Shown piece after piece: positions 22,401 through 30,335 of a stretch of 64,000 bases of DNA (position 1 is its first letter; every line of letters starts with the position of its first letter). The stretch is from Platycnemis pennipes (lineage: Eukaryota > Arthropoda > Insecta > Odonata > Platycnemididae): assembly GCA_933228895.1 (NCBI GenBank), contig OW121852.1, positions 131,745,544-131,809,543 on the forward strand. Direction: 5' to 3'. The notes below the pieces were generated by a model that made no database searches, was not told where the DNA came from, and saw only the letters and a list, made by a program, of their open reading frames with translations. Position numbers and translations under genes: made by a program.

Positions 22401-25400
22401 TGAGAGAGCATGGGTATTACCCTGTAATGGAAAAGCATATTTCCACAAAGGCACTATTAGATATTTTTAATTTTAGTACACTAGAAAGTAGAACACTTGT
22501 TAAAGATACGATATTGTTATATGACATAATACATTACGGCAAAAGCACTTTACTGATTGAAAAATTGAACTTTTTGTACCCCCATTTCAGGGTAGAAGTG
22601 GTGGACAGTTTTTAAGGAAAATATACAATACAGAGTACTGTGAAAAAGCTACATTTAATAGAATATGTAATTTTTATAATGCTTTTGCAAAGGATAAGGA
22701 TGTTTTTTCACCTAAATTAGAATATGTAAGGAACGTAGAAACTATTGTATCTAATTATTAGTTAGTTTTCATGGCTGTCCTGTAATTTTCTTTTGTTGTG
22801 GGATAAACTAAATTAAATAAATAAATCCTGTGATACCATTGTTACTCCAAAGGTTAATTGTATTCTTTGAGGTCCATAACAATTGTTATATTGATTGATT
22901 ATGTATTGATAATGTTTGGAATCAATGAAGACAATATAATTGATATAATTAATTTTTGATACTACATTAACAACATCCATGTTCATTGTTTAAGCTACTA
23001 AAAATTTGTTTTTACCTGATGAGAAGAACTTCAAAACATGAGGTCCACAGGTTCAAGTTCAAAACAGCTCAATTTCATGTTGCCCGTTATTTCTTTCCTG
23101 GATATTTCTGGGCACATAGCCAGTGGTTTCTTTAGGTTTGGGTATTTCCCAGAGTTATGATAAGATGCTGGAAGATTGACTTTCAACTTTTAATGCAGCC
23201 TTACTACCTCTTCTAAGGCTCTATACATACCTCAAAACAGGAAGAACCTGGTATAAGTAAAAGAAATTCAAAATATATGTAATACTAGAGTGACAGTCCA
23301 GATGGAGGTATTTTTTTTGTCTGGTACCATTGTTATGAATATGTAGCAGAATTGAAGGGGAACATAGTTTCATTCATTCTTACAAAACAAAGACCATAAT
23401 TTAGTGGCAACTCCTGGTTAAATTATTTTTTTGTTATATATTACCTATATGGACAGGTAAAATCATCACATGCTTCTGAGCACCGGTTTTTCTGAAACTA
23501 TCAGTATCTTATTAAGATGTAGTGGTTATTATTACCTCAAATTATTACATCCCTTCTTCTCTATACTCTTCAAGCTGAAAAACTTGTGCTCTCACTCAAG
23601 TTTCACCACCAGTTTCGTAGTAGGGTTTTACAAATTTCATATAATAACTTTTGATATATGAAAAAAATAATTTATCATCAGCTTTTTTTCGTTGAAATTT
23701 CAATTTAACATGTAAACAGGTAACAGATTAAAAGTACACAATTTTTGGTCGGTGGATTTCTAGTCACAGGGACCGTTTTATTCCAAACAAAATTATTTCT
23801 GGCTGTCGCTAATTGCCCCCTCTGCCCTCTCAGGATCTCTCTCGATGAGGAGGGCATCAGTATGACTGGCTTGGAGTCCCTGGACGTGCTCATCCACGGT
23901 GTGGCCAGGGGGGGTCCATCAGGGCTGCCCCTCTCACCATCTCGGGGATCCCCTGCCGTGTTCTCCACCAGGTTTCCCAACTTTGGTCTTCCCCGAGGCG
24001 TGCGCCGCCTGGATGTCGCCTCGGCCACTGCCAAGCGGCTCTCAGCACCAGTGGGAGCGTCCCTTCGCTTGAAGTCGACATCAAGGGTAGGGTGACCAAT
24101 TCGTGGTGCATATGTTACCTACTTCTCTTGAGAAAATTCTATTTGAGATTTAAGAGATTAATAAACTTCAGCATAAATTGCATAATAAAAATGTAAGTCG
24201 TGATTAATGTTACCCATAAATTACTAATGTGGTCCCCATAGAACACGGTGACTGAGGTGAACTGGTTCCAACCTCGACATTGCACCCAACTATAATTATG
24301 TGGCTGTTCATGGTGCTGGAATTTCAGTTCACTAGGCCATTTCTTTCTCTTTGCCACGATCCACTTCTGACACCAATGTCTATCATCGCACAATGATTGT
24401 GTGCATCTGGCAAAGGAGAGGAAGGGAGTCAAGAGTGAATGACAATGCCTCGATATCTTGGATGGAGTATATTGCATTAGACTGGGCTATCCCGAGAAAT
24501 CAGCCATCGCGGAGCACAGCATAACGCAAGACCACCGCATCCGTTTTGACGACACCAAAATGATTAGTAGGGCAAATGGATAGATGCAGGGTATACTCTC
24601 TGCCAATCGTGGAGACCTATTATTCGCAAAATCAGAGAAGCAAGGAGGAAGAGGGACAGCAGCCAATCAGGAGCCACCTGACCTATTCGGGAGCATATAT
24701 AAGGCGATAAATCTTATCCCAGCATCAAACGCCCTGAGGATGATGGCGTAGTTAGACATTGAAACGTCGGCAGCAGAATACCTGACCCGGTGGAAAACCC
24801 ACGAATAATTCACAGCATGGCATCTATTAAATTATGGAATTATCGTCTATTAAATTTGAGCAGTTTGGGCAGACCTGTTTCAGTTCCGCCATCTTGTTTC
24901 CGTTCAAGGTGCATGTTCAGTGCAGTATGGCATCAGGTTCTGTTCAATATGCATGATAAGAGGATATAACTGCATATGCACATAAATGTAAGCAACATTA
25001 GGTGCACACAAAGTGTCAAAAACTATGTTATATGCTTAATTCACTTGTCACCAAAATACACGCAGAATAATACAATGAATGAAATAAGAATTTTTTTAAG
25101 TTTTGGTCAAAATCAATACAATTATTGTGTTTCAAATCTTAAATGAGTTTTTTATAGAATCTAAGTCCCATTTCATGAGGCCCCAAAAATGAGGTTTCAG
25201 AACCGAAAGTTGCCTTTGACTGCAACGAGGCAAAATCATCAGTGGATCTGTCTGACCAAATGGCGGCAGCTTATTCTTTGCCACAAAGGAAAACGGTGAA
25301 GTGGTGCCGAAATTTGGCTGTGAAGTTACTATTATAAACATCCATGGTAAATACACATTTATTGTACAAGGAATGTACTGGGAATAAAATCAGCATAACT

Positions 25401-28400
25401 TAATTCCCTAAGCAAGTGATTTGATATTTGACTTCTCAAAGGAGAGAAACAAAGAGAAAAAGGCACATGGTGTGGAAAGACGAAGAACCTGCCGTGCAAA
25501 ACAAGAAGGAAGAGCCGTGGGCTTACGGGAACACTGCAAGGGGAGCTATAAGAAGGCAGCGAGGGAAGGGGGAGAAGCAAAGGAAAAAAAAGTAATGACG
25601 TATTGTTCAAGATATCCCCGAGAGCATTAATGCGCTTAATCTGTTTCAACACCTCGCACAGAAAAAGTTAATTCTTTTTAACTCTTTGAATGATTGTATT
25701 ACTTTTATAAATAAAATATTGTATTATAGCACGTTTAAGTTGTTTTTAGTATTTTTCCATCGTAAATTATTATTTAGCATGTATATTATTTCACAATAAA
25801 TAAAATCCTTACAAAACAATAAAAATTTTAAAAATGCATATTTCAAAAAATATGCATAATCAGGGTGTCCACTGACCGGGAAAACCTGGAAAATCGGGAA
25901 TTATTCGTGAATTTTCAAAGCAGGGAATTGTTCGTGGATTATTCGTGATTTTCTGGTCTGAGCCGGGAATTTTAAAAATTCTTAATTCAAGACAAAAAAT
26001 CCGTATTTTATAAATAGGATAAATAATGATGACTTTAAGATATGGATTTGCCGTTGGCATAAATAAATAAATAATGGACGGAAAAGTAGTTAGGCTCAAT
26101 GTATCGTCAGCGCTGTGTGGATCGGAGACGTTCGACTGTCGAACAGATGCCTTCAGCGTCACGTCAAGTGCCCTTTGTTCTCATTCATTGCACATCGGAC
26201 TAAGCCCATGATACGCAAACATATGCCTAACGTGCAGTGATGGCCGGATCGGATCCGTCGGATCCAAAGATCCGCGGATCTTTCATTTTACTCGGCTCCG
26301 GATTCGGATCCAAAGACACGGTATAAAATCGGATCCGAATCGTAGATTTTAAATTTTCGCGGCTTAGCGATCGAAGTGCCCCGTGAATGGCATGTAGAAG
26401 CAGTAGATATTGACAAGAAGAGGATGTGTAACTCAGGTCACGAAATTAGATGAAAATGTTCCCGTGCAACTAGAAGCAAAATAAAGAAATATGACTTTTC
26501 CCCATTACCCCGGTATCGCGGGAAAAATTACCTAGGATGTCACGCGGTTAGCCTACATTCGCCGGGATCAGGCGGACAACGAGAGCTAGTTTACTGTCGA
26601 TCCCTATCACAGTTTAATTTTTCTTTCAGTCATTACATCGAAAATGTTATCATCTTCAATTTCAAAGCATTCCATCTGAGTACTCACTTTATAATACTTT
26701 TGTTGTTTAAATTAGATTTACAAATGTAACACTCATAAATTAATGATGGTCGGGTCGGATCCAAAGATCCACGGGTCTTTCATTTCATTCGCTACTGAAA
26801 TCATATCCGAAGGCAGTAAAAATTTAGATCCGGATCGGAGATTTTAAATTTCTCGCCTTAGTGATCGATGCGCTCCGCGAATGGAATATACGTACGTATG
26901 GTAGATACTGACAAGGAGGGGTTGTGTAACTTGGTCACGAAATGAGAAGTTTTTTTCTGTGCCACAAAAACAAAATAAAAAAAATACTCGTCGTGACTTT
27001 CTTCTCCATATGCGCGAGAAAAAAAATAAAGCCGAATGTCACGCGGGTCGCCTACATTCGCCAGATTCCCGTGAACCTATGATAGCGTAGTTGTTAAAAA
27101 TGAGGACTACTGTACTGCAGGTCGCGAGTTCGATCCTTAACACTGCCTAGGAATACAGGCTATGCTGTATTCATAGGGTAATGCAAGTAGGCAGTTAAAA
27201 AAAGTAGATTATCAGAAATTTCATGTGAATTTATAATTTAAAAAATAATAAAATTTGGCGTTAGGGAAAGGATTGGAAATATTTTTTACTGCAGAATTCA
27301 ATGTAATCGTGTAATCATTTTGTTAACTTTACGATGTATTTTTCAGTGACGCATTTGTAAATGTAGGTAGTTTAAACGATAGAAGTACAAAAAAGTCAGT
27401 ATCCACATAAAAAGGTTGGAAATGAAGGATGATAAACTTTTTGATTCAATGGCTGAAAGAAACATTTTAAATCGCGATAAGAATCGAACTTCATTACCTG
27501 CAGTCCACTACCCCACTCTGCTATTGTCGGATTACCTGATTTAGGATAATACATTCTCCCCACAAGTCATTCTACTTTTTTCTTGCAAACCCAGGCGAGA
27601 GAGCCAGGCCAGGCCCATGGAGAGAAAATCCAAGACTTTTTTAAATTTTGTTTATAGTTGCATGAAGAAAGGCTAATTTCATTTCAAGATCAGAGTTATA
27701 CAACCTCTTCTTAGGAGTAGAAAATTCTCAAATTTCATTTCATAGGTTATTGTTAAAAAGACATTGCAAAATTCCTAGTTTAGCAGCTTGAAATATTCTG
27801 TAATAATTTTTTCGTCTTAAAAATGGAATTCCCGGATATTCCATAAATGGGATCTCTTGGACGCATTAAATTTTTTTTTGTTTCTAAAAAAGAATTTGAT
27901 AGCATTCAAGGATTTAATTAATAATTGGAAAATAATTCCTTTATTAATGAAAATGAACTTATAATGTTTCTTTGAACTGCATATTTTATGTAATCGGATA
28001 CTTTACTGTAAGTACTATGTAAGTTGGCTTTCTGGTAGGCTTTGCAATATATTTTTTACAAACTTTTCTATAATTGTTTGAGAAATCTAATTGCTGATGT
28101 TTGTTAGATATATTCAGGATGCGCTTACTTGAATTAGGATTTTTATTACATTACTTTTTGTTAGAAATAGATGGTGTAGGATACTAAAGACTGTTAACAT
28201 TTCACTTTTTTCTATATAGTCTAGCGGTACAAAAATGTTACATTCTGATTCTGAGTGAGCAGAAAATTGAGGCTTTGAGACTTAAAATAGAAAAGCATGG
28301 CAAAAAATATTAACGTAGAAAAACATCATTCCAAGAACAGTGGTTTAATGCTGAAGACTTTAGCCAGTGGGTTTTTTAAGTTCCTCTTGTAGGAGAATTT

Positions 28401-29366
28401 GTAATTTCTCATGGAAATGCTAATTTAGAAAGAGGGTGTTCAATCAAAAAGTAGTTTATCTTTCCCAACCAACAAAGAGAGTCTCTTACTACCAATAAAA
28501 CTACATATTTAATTACTTTAATATATCAATTATTTCTTATTTAATTACTTTATCTATTTTTTATTTATCTTATGCTATGGGTTAAACTACAAAAAATCCA
28601 TATTCTACATAGAACTTGGAAAACATCACTTTTGACTCGTACAAGATCCGCGATGTATTAGCCTGGAAATTTTTATAAATTTAGCCTTGAAAACCTTGAA
28701 TTATGCTTGAATTTTATATTTTGACTTTAGTGGACACCCTGATAATCCCCAAGGTTTTAGGTGCACTCGACTCCCTACACCATGTCGGAGCCCCATGCAT
28801 GGCATTGCCATAATCATGACTGAAGGTGAGAGGTGAAAAGAATGACTTGGTCATGGTGACCAAGGAGACACGAACGCATTGTGCCTGTTTGTCACTATGG
28901 CCAAAGCAGCAGGGAATGTGTTGAAGAGCCAAATGCCTTGATGGTACAGCACTTTGTCACTGAGCACACTCTTCTTTGGAAACGCATGAATTTTATCTTT
29001 AGTCCTGGCATTGTATTGATGGAAGTCACAGTTGAGTTCATACATGTGGTTGATTTTCTTTACAAATAAAATCAAGTCATGCAATATGGAAGTGCAATAT
29101 GCAGTGATGGAAGAGACATTATTCATGGAGAGATAAAGTGATGTTTGACTTATCAATAATACTGTGAAGTCATGCCAAAATTCTTTTGTGCCAATGGGAT
29201 TGCCGGGTGGTGAAGGCTCTTGAGCATAAATTCTGAGATGGCCGATGTTCACTTCAGGTCCGTCTCCGTGGCAGTGAAGGAGCGATCCTCGATGGAAGGG
29301 AGCTAGCGTGGTCTGCTGACCAGGATATCTTGCTGCGTTCGGTGAATGGAAGCATATTGCTAAATG
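7307..29366 (+). CDS. Scgbeta: Beta-sarcoglycan gene (five exons, 3' end missing)
   Basis: Join of 7307-7419, 7785-8015, 17869-17976, 23834-24086 and 29258-29366: 814 nt, 271 codons plus one base, with no stop. Beta-sarcoglycan is a type II membrane glycoprotein of the dystrophin-associated sarcoglycan complex in the muscle plasma membrane. Diagnostic blocks are HNSNFKAGYVPVHE before the membrane span, RTGVRGRK at its cytosolic face, and FSTRF...LPRGVRRLDVASATAKR and SEGAILDGRE...SVNGSILLNG in the extracellular domain, in the same order as in animals generally. Human beta-sarcoglycan is 318 residues, so only the last 45-50, with the cysteine cluster, are unseen. Introns are about 0.4, 9.9, 5.9 and 5.2 kb and packed with transposons. 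All splice sites are GT-AG and phases agree. Confidence 0.9.
7785..8015 (+). CDS. Scgbeta: Beta-sarcoglycan exon 2 (membrane segment)
   Basis: The acceptor TATATTTTCAG ends at 7784. The first base completes Lys, then AGYVPVHEPSLGRTGVRGRK. A hydrophobic span of about 25 residues (VVLWALVLLLFALAAANLCL and on) follows, then ILKFRGIADLD. Donor GTGAGA at 8016, phase 2. Exon length is 231 nt, a multiple of three. Basic residues before the span predict a cytosolic N-terminus, as in the family. Confidence 0.92.
8020..8868. other. Intron 2, first part: nothing recognised
   Basis: AT-rich intron sequence directly after exon 2. No repeat termini or protein similarity that I can support before the Gypsy remnant starts at 8869. 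Confidence 0.5.
8869..9402 (-). pseudogene. Ty3/Gypsy integrase C-terminus, fragment
   Basis: Minus-strand frame with KGKQYADQHRHAQ, SPGDLVLVQERRKDKLSTRY, NPDPLPVVGRHG and then a proline/serine-rich tail to a stop at 8869. The GDxVLVxQxKxNKLSxxYxP block is the C-terminal beta-barrel of Gypsy integrases of the K02A2.6 type. The fragment begins at a tRNA-like element. Another part of a similar Gypsy integrase lies at 12660-13111 on the same strand, so both may derive from one disrupted copy. Confidence 0.75.
9403..9515 (-). repeat. tRNA-like element bounded by inverted repeats, copy 1
   Basis: 113 bp. The ends are TTCCACCGAGAAAAAATCAT and, inverted, TTCCACAGGAAAAAATGACG. Between them, minus strand 9425-9496 folds as a 72-nt tRNA: U8-A9, a GGTTCGAATCC T-arm, a CCTGA/TCAGG anticodon stem and loop CTGGAAA (anticodon GGA at 9460-9462). 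The acceptor stem has one mismatch. A Ser-reading anticodon without the long Ser variable arm argues against a working tRNA gene. A second copy in opposite orientation is at 12359-12469. Confidence 0.75.
9536..10030 (-). pseudogene. MULE transposase N-terminal fragment
   Basis: Minus-strand frame: HPDRPPAAVMRVAVNASAA, LPDKHNLRKVIQRERTKE, FLIYDS, RILVFSTRENLRIL, then IWHLDGTFKITPLIFFQL. The last block carries the first catalytic aspartate (W-hydrophobic-DGTFK) of the MULE/FLYWCH-associated transposase domain. After FFQLF the frame turns into low-complexity and stops at 9536. The remaining two thirds of the protein is absent. Non-functional. Confidence 0.75.
10031..11225. other. Intergenic/intronic AT-rich stretch with a 20-bp direct repeat
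   Basis: No coding similarity. AACATAAAATTTGATATAAC occurs at about 10058 and again about 79 bp downstream, next to TATAACGTTATA palindromes. This could be the end region of the MULE-related element, but no clear terminal repeats were identified. Confidence 0.4.
11226..12010 (+). pseudogene. Tigger/pogo (CENP-B-like) transposase, broken
   Basis: 11226-11441 encodes an N-terminal CENP-B/Psq helix-turn-helix (RRVISLMEKLQMINEYEKKE...MSDIARTVKVPVSTLSSI). A frameshift near 11440 leads into the second DNA-binding helix region (FEDLERALFEFFMMCQEAKI). Then 11659-11916 carries the start of the DDE domain with FNFDEMGLFCKALPDSTLA (first catalytic Asp in the FDEMG block), RITVGLCVNQTGREKLKPVI and an IGKSKxP-equivalent IAKHKTP. 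Beyond a stop it runs on to DGLPVCYEFNRKSWMTRIIF near 12000. The C-terminal half is missing. At least three lesions. Confidence 0.85.
12011..12358. other. Unassigned, about 350 bases
   Basis: No recognised similarity. A long minus-strand frame here has no family features and runs antisense into the Tigger remnant, so I do not call it a gene. Confidence 0.4.
12359..12469 (+). repeat. tRNA-like element bounded by inverted repeats, copy 2
   Basis: 111 bp starting TTCCACAGAGAAA and ending in the inverted TTTCTCTGTGGAA. The inner part 12378-12447 has TAGCTCAACTGTAGAGC (A box/D arm), an anticodon loop within CCGGAAATCAGG (GGA) and GGGTTCGAGTCCCGG (B box/T arm). Same family as 9403-9515 but in the opposite orientation and about 3 kb away. 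Confidence 0.78.
12660..13111 (-). pseudogene. Ty3/Gypsy integrase N-terminal and core fragment
   Basis: Minus strand 13111 downwards gives KMKQRLHAKVWWCTMSEDVQ and KACFGCQ, the H2C2 zinc-binding start of Gypsy integrases. This is followed by PPEPMVRTPLPEK and, after a frameshift near 12850, by KIFHLMGYPEILVSDNAHAF with the second catalytic Asp. It ends near 12660. On its other side a LINE 3' tail starts at 13112, so the Gypsy was cut by that insertion. Confidence 0.75.
13112..14661 (-). mobile_element. CR1/Jockey-like LINE copy, internally deleted, split by a solo LTR
   Basis: Minus-strand LINE. The 3' tail is a TAATAATGATAATAAT run at 13112. 13302-13680 encodes the RT C-terminus (KKKAARIIVNACSLEHCKPL, then KVDGLPIKFFNRLPISAKSA). 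Upstream, 13730-13865 and 14459-14600 together encode apurinic endonuclease blocks (GGACLFVSNNLVCKSF, IVASIYRSP, IVIGTDLNVDMG). Endonuclease is joined directly to the RT C-terminus, so the polymerase core is missing. Removing the LTR at 13868-14454 restores one continuous endonuclease frame. Confidence 0.8.
13868..14454. mobile_element. Solo LTR (TG...CA, TSD ATAT)
   Basis: 587 bp, GC-rich, starting TGTTACGTCCCACTGG and ending CTTATATACA. It is flanked by ATAT at 13864-13867 and 14455-14458. It has no internal region, so it is a solo LTR left by recombination of a Gypsy- or Pao-type element. The insertion point lies inside a LINE endonuclease frame (LKDI / RLIV), which reads through once the LTR and one TSD are removed. 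Confidence 0.82.
14662..14745. repeat. Tigger-like terminal inverted repeat, left end only
   Basis: After a TA, the sequence CAGTGGAAGCTCGGTATAAC starts and runs into GAGCGCTCGTTATATCCC. It closely matches the left end of the element at 52102. No partner end was found, so it is a truncated copy. It interrupts the LINE at 14661. Confidence 0.7.
14746..16347. other. Intron 2: unassigned AT-rich 1.6 kb
   Basis: Probably includes the rest of the truncated Tigger-like element. Minus-strand 15583-15888 is open for 101 codons (FKENFLQIRNQVTRFQNGIA) and plus-strand 16130-16411 for 93 (YQGHGGCYDWPC), but I recognise neither. I see no splice or repeat signals that would define them. Confidence 0.4.
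16348..17682 (-). mobile_element. Mariner element (complete ends, dead transposase)
   Basis: 1335 bp with about 30-bp terminal inverted repeats (GAGGCATGTTTTTTAAGTAA and on, ACCGTTTT at the inner edge), flanked by TA at 16346-16347 and 17683-17684. Length, TA duplication and internal transposase are all typical of Tc1/mariner. It lies in intron 2 just upstream of exon 3. Confidence 0.92.
16447..17520 (-). pseudogene. Mariner DD34D transposase, frameshifted
   Basis: Start ATG at 17520 (MPPPNENSADCEMRSVIRFL). The helix-turn-helix is split by a stop near 17450 and frameshifts near 17350, then RITISSLLDLFPQASRSVLY and RAEGDDF. A further frameshift lies in an A/T run near 17045. The catalytic domain is open from there: TGNEKW (normally TGDEKW, so the first Asp is Asn), LLHDNSRPH and YSPDLAPSDY. 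There are 34 residues between the second and third Asp, the mariner DD34D signature. It ends in NIGGYYVER. Inactive by frame lesions and by loss of a catalytic Asp. Confidence 0.9.
17869..17976 (+). CDS. Scgbeta: Beta-sarcoglycan exon 3
   Basis: Acceptor TGTCTTTTACAG ends at 17868. The first base completes Arg. The exon encodes VTKRDGRIQGFAGSPVEISG then DGGSVLFDLGASVGP, and ends with two bases of Arg before GTATGT at 17977. It is 108 nt long, phase 2 at both ends, so skipping it would keep the frame. It matches the proximal extracellular part of beta-sarcoglycan. Confidence 0.88.
18786..20345 (-). pseudogene. Tigger transposase, broken
   Basis: Minus strand. Near 20300-20150 the N-terminal HTH can be read across shifts (WTFSIEDKIKILGQVDAHIG, LPVSTLNTIVKNRDAI). 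Then comes the second DNA-binding helix region (YEELE, MLKEWFLGAR). 19756-19430 holds the DDE core: QRLTVLLITNADGSEKLQPL, IGKSKSPRCFKHV, MASAVFEDQL, KILLFIDQAQP (second Asp). 19376-18786 holds the remainder and acidic C-terminus. Several stops and shifts separate the segments, so it is inactive. Confidence 0.85.
20497..20626. repeat. 19-bp inverted repeat next to the hAT MITE
   Basis: CTCTAATCATACATGGTTG at about 20497-20516 is the reverse complement of CAACCATGTATGATTAGAG at about 20608-20626. The right arm overlaps both the MITE target duplication and its first bases. Confidence 0.7.
20622..21170. mobile_element. hAT-type MITE
   Basis: 549 bp, no coding capacity. Terminal inverted repeats TAGAGATGGG / CCCATCTCTA. 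Flanked by TGTATGAT (20614-20621) and TGTATAAT (21171-21178), an 8-bp target duplication with one difference, as expected for hAT. The interior is dominated by ATTACCG/CGGTAATT palindromes. Nested in the Tigger at 18273-21949. Confidence 0.88.
21684..21706. repeat. (GA)n microsatellite
   Basis: About 11 GA dinucleotides in a row inside the Tigger element. Confidence 0.9.
22826..23833. other. Intron 3, last kilobase: nothing recognised
   Basis: AT-rich intron with no TIR, LTR or coding similarity that I can defend. It ends with the pyrimidine-rich acceptor of exon 4. Confidence 0.5.
23834..24086 (+). CDS. Scgbeta: Beta-sarcoglycan exon 4
   Basis: Acceptor TGCCCTCTCAG ends at 23833. The first base completes Arg. 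The exon encodes ISLDEEGISMTGLESLDVLI, then a Gly/Pro/Ser-rich loop, PAVFSTRFPNFGLPRGVRRL and DVASATAKRLSAPVGASLRL, ending KSTSR at phase 0 before GTAGGG (24087). FSTxx...LPxGVxxLxVxxAxxxR is a strong beta-sarcoglycan match. GC content is clearly higher than in the flanking introns. Confidence 0.9.
24087..24477. other. Intron 4, first part: nothing recognised
   Basis: About 390 bases without coding or repeat signatures that I can name. Confidence 0.4.
24478..24840 (+). pseudogene. Penelope-like element 3' fragment
   Basis: Plus-strand frame KSAIAEHSITQDHRIRFDDT then KMISRANG. This is the AEHxxxxxHxIxFxxTxIxxR block of the GIY-YIG endonuclease end of Penelope-like elements. It is followed, after a stop, by the typical untranslated end with TATATAAGGC, CTGAGGATGATGG and GAAACGTCGGCAG. 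The rest of the element is absent. Confidence 0.7.
24734..24768 (+). ncRNA. Hammerhead-like motif in Penelope 3' end (degenerate)
   Basis: CTGAGGA, a GATG...CATT helix of four pairs, GAAA and then CGTC lie in hammerhead order. Stem III is almost absent and one U is unpaired after the CUGAGGA core. Penelope-like elements are known to carry minimal hammerheads. Whether this one can fold or cleave is unknown. Confidence 0.35.
25170..25670 (+). pseudogene. piggyBac transposase C-terminal remnant
   Basis: Plus strand: SSVDLSDQMAAAYSLPQRKT and VKWCRNLAVKLLL (the GGVDxxDQ catalytic-aspartate block), then TSMVNTHLLYKE. After stops comes the Cys-rich end KVMTYCSRYPREH. Independent of the copy at 1525. 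No terminal repeats or TTAA sites were located. Confidence 0.75.
26238..27075. repeat. Diverged tandem duplication (about 0.4-0.5 kb unit)
   Basis: GGATCCAAAGATCC, a GGATCCG/GATCGGAG block, GATTTTAAATTT, TGTGTAACT, GGTCACGAAAT and TGTCACGCGG recur in the same order starting at about 26240 and about 26740. Both units start GATGG(C/T)CGG and end at CCTACATTCGCC. GGATCC-rich palindromes mark each unit start. Confidence 0.75.
27075..27148 (+). repeat. tRNA-like A/B-box sequence inside the hAT element
   Basis: GATAGCGTAGTTGTT (A-box-like) and GAGTTCGATCC (B-box-like) are spaced about as in a tRNA gene. A similar unit lies inverted near 27476-27535. The stems are poor. Most likely tRNA-SINE debris. 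Confidence 0.35.
28850..29250 (-). pseudogene. LINE reverse transcriptase C-terminal fragment
   Basis: Minus-strand reading ILHDLILFVKKINHMYELN, HQYNARTKDKIHAFPKK, YHQGIWLFNTFPAALAI. It resembles the TRNK...GIKLFNKLP end of CR1/Jockey-type RTs. It lies immediately upstream of sarcoglycan exon 5, on the opposite strand. Confidence 0.65.
29258..29366 (+). CDS. Scgbeta: Beta-sarcoglycan exon 5
   Basis: Acceptor GATGTTCACTTCAG ends at 29257. It reads phase 0: VRLRGSEGAILDGRELAWSA then DQDILLRSVNGSILLN plus one base before GTGAGC at 29367 (phase 1). It aligns with the GNEGVFIMGK...SIILNG region of animal beta-sarcoglycans, follows exon 4 in phase and contains no stop. The exon is only 109 nt. The next exon should begin with two bases completing Gly and encode the cysteine-rich C-terminus. 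Confidence 0.85.
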
Positions 29367-29873
29367 GTGAGCTCCTTTGTTTCATAGACTGGGACATGAT
29401 GAAAGTGTAGCGTGTCTTTAAGAGCCTATATTTAACTGTTTTCCTGTTCTATTGTGCAGTGATTACTTAGAGGGGAAGATTCGGAAAACTCATTAATCTC
29501 TTGTGGTGAAGAGTGTTGGTATCTTGTGGTAAATGATTAATTAATAATTAATTCTTAGAGCAAGGACAAAGAGTAAGGAATAGATGATTGTTCACTCGGG
29601 TATGGATTTGTTGTTTATGATGGATTGCATGGGAGAGTGTGGAGAAGTGTGTGCTTGAAGAGTAGGTATTGTATGAAACTCTCTTGCAAAAATGCCATAT
29701 GCTGATCAAATGCTCAGTAAAACAGACACAATACATAGTATCTTCAAGAGACAACCCCCTATCTATAAGGGAGACATTCCTAGACATTGGCTTTTGTTTA
29801 TTCAGATTATATCCTCATTGATTCATTTTGAGGACTGCAGTGTCACCAGCCTTCCAGCTTGCATCTTCAGGTC
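29367..29873. other. Intron 5, first 500 bases: nothing recognised
   Basis: No convincing last sarcoglycan exon here. The sequence is AT-rich and leads into a Penelope remnant. Confidence 0.4.
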
Positions 29874-30335
29874 CTAAATGAGCTCCAGGGATTTTAGATC
29901 GTTATGCAAATGTACACCACTTGGGCTAGGTAGGGTCGTGCTGATTGGCCTGAAGAACCATTGGGCTTGATTGTTGGAGTAGCCATTTGAACTTGATAAA
30001 AGAGGATAGCCATCTTCCCTGTTAAATTTTTTTGGTTTCTTAGCTATTCCGATTGCCTCTCGTATCAGCTGAGGAAAATATTTATATTCTCTGTTAATGG
30101 TCTTATGATTTTGAAAAGTTATAATATGACCAGGTGTGCCTTGCAACAGCAGAAAAGGCGAAATCTTTTTGTGGACCTTTGATGTCTGTCTATTTTGCAT
30201 TTAAGGGCTCTCAATGTTTGGTTGATACATATGTGATTTGCCACAGCTACATCTTACTTCATACACCACTTTGTAAACGTCATGCGGTTGGTGATCTTTT
30301 TCGATCGAAAGGAGGTCAGTGGCCATCTTTTTGCT
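29874..30335 (-). pseudogene. Penelope-like GIY-YIG endonuclease remnant
   Basis: Minus strand: VYKVVYEVRCSCGKSHMYQ (degraded GIY-YIG start, normally xVYKxxCxCGxxYIGxT), then TINREYKYFPQLIREAIGIA and KKPKKFNREDGYPLLSSS. The last two are the conserved C-terminal REAIEI...NRDDG blocks of Penelope-like elements. Stops break the frame. No RT core was recognised upstream. Confidence 0.75.

Larger units (their letters stand above)
18045..22825 (+). mobile_element. CR1/Jockey-like LINE, 5' truncated, split by a Tigger element
   Basis: 18089-18270 encodes RT blocks SGVPQVSNLGPLLFLIF and KLLFAADVKIY. The palm YADD/FADD is altered to AADV. After the Tigger at 18273-21949 the frame resumes: LQNDLNEIVERSHKNRLPFN, NVNKCVLLLFTR, RDLGVMFTKKM, LVRSRLEYAAVIWSPFQ. 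A frameshift near 22330 leads to 22328-22615 (RFIRALFMREHGYYP). The 3' end has an AATAAATAAAT tail at about 22815. No 5' part upstream of 18045 is visible. Confidence 0.85.
25861..28741. mobile_element. hAT-like non-autonomous element, 2.9 kb
   Basis: The ends CAGGGTGTCCACT are perfect inverted repeats at 25861 and 28741. ATAAT occurs directly outside both ends; an expected 8-bp hAT duplication is not evident. No transposase is seen. The interior contains a roughly 500-bp tandem duplication and tRNA-like boxes. It lies in intron 4. Confidence 0.75.
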
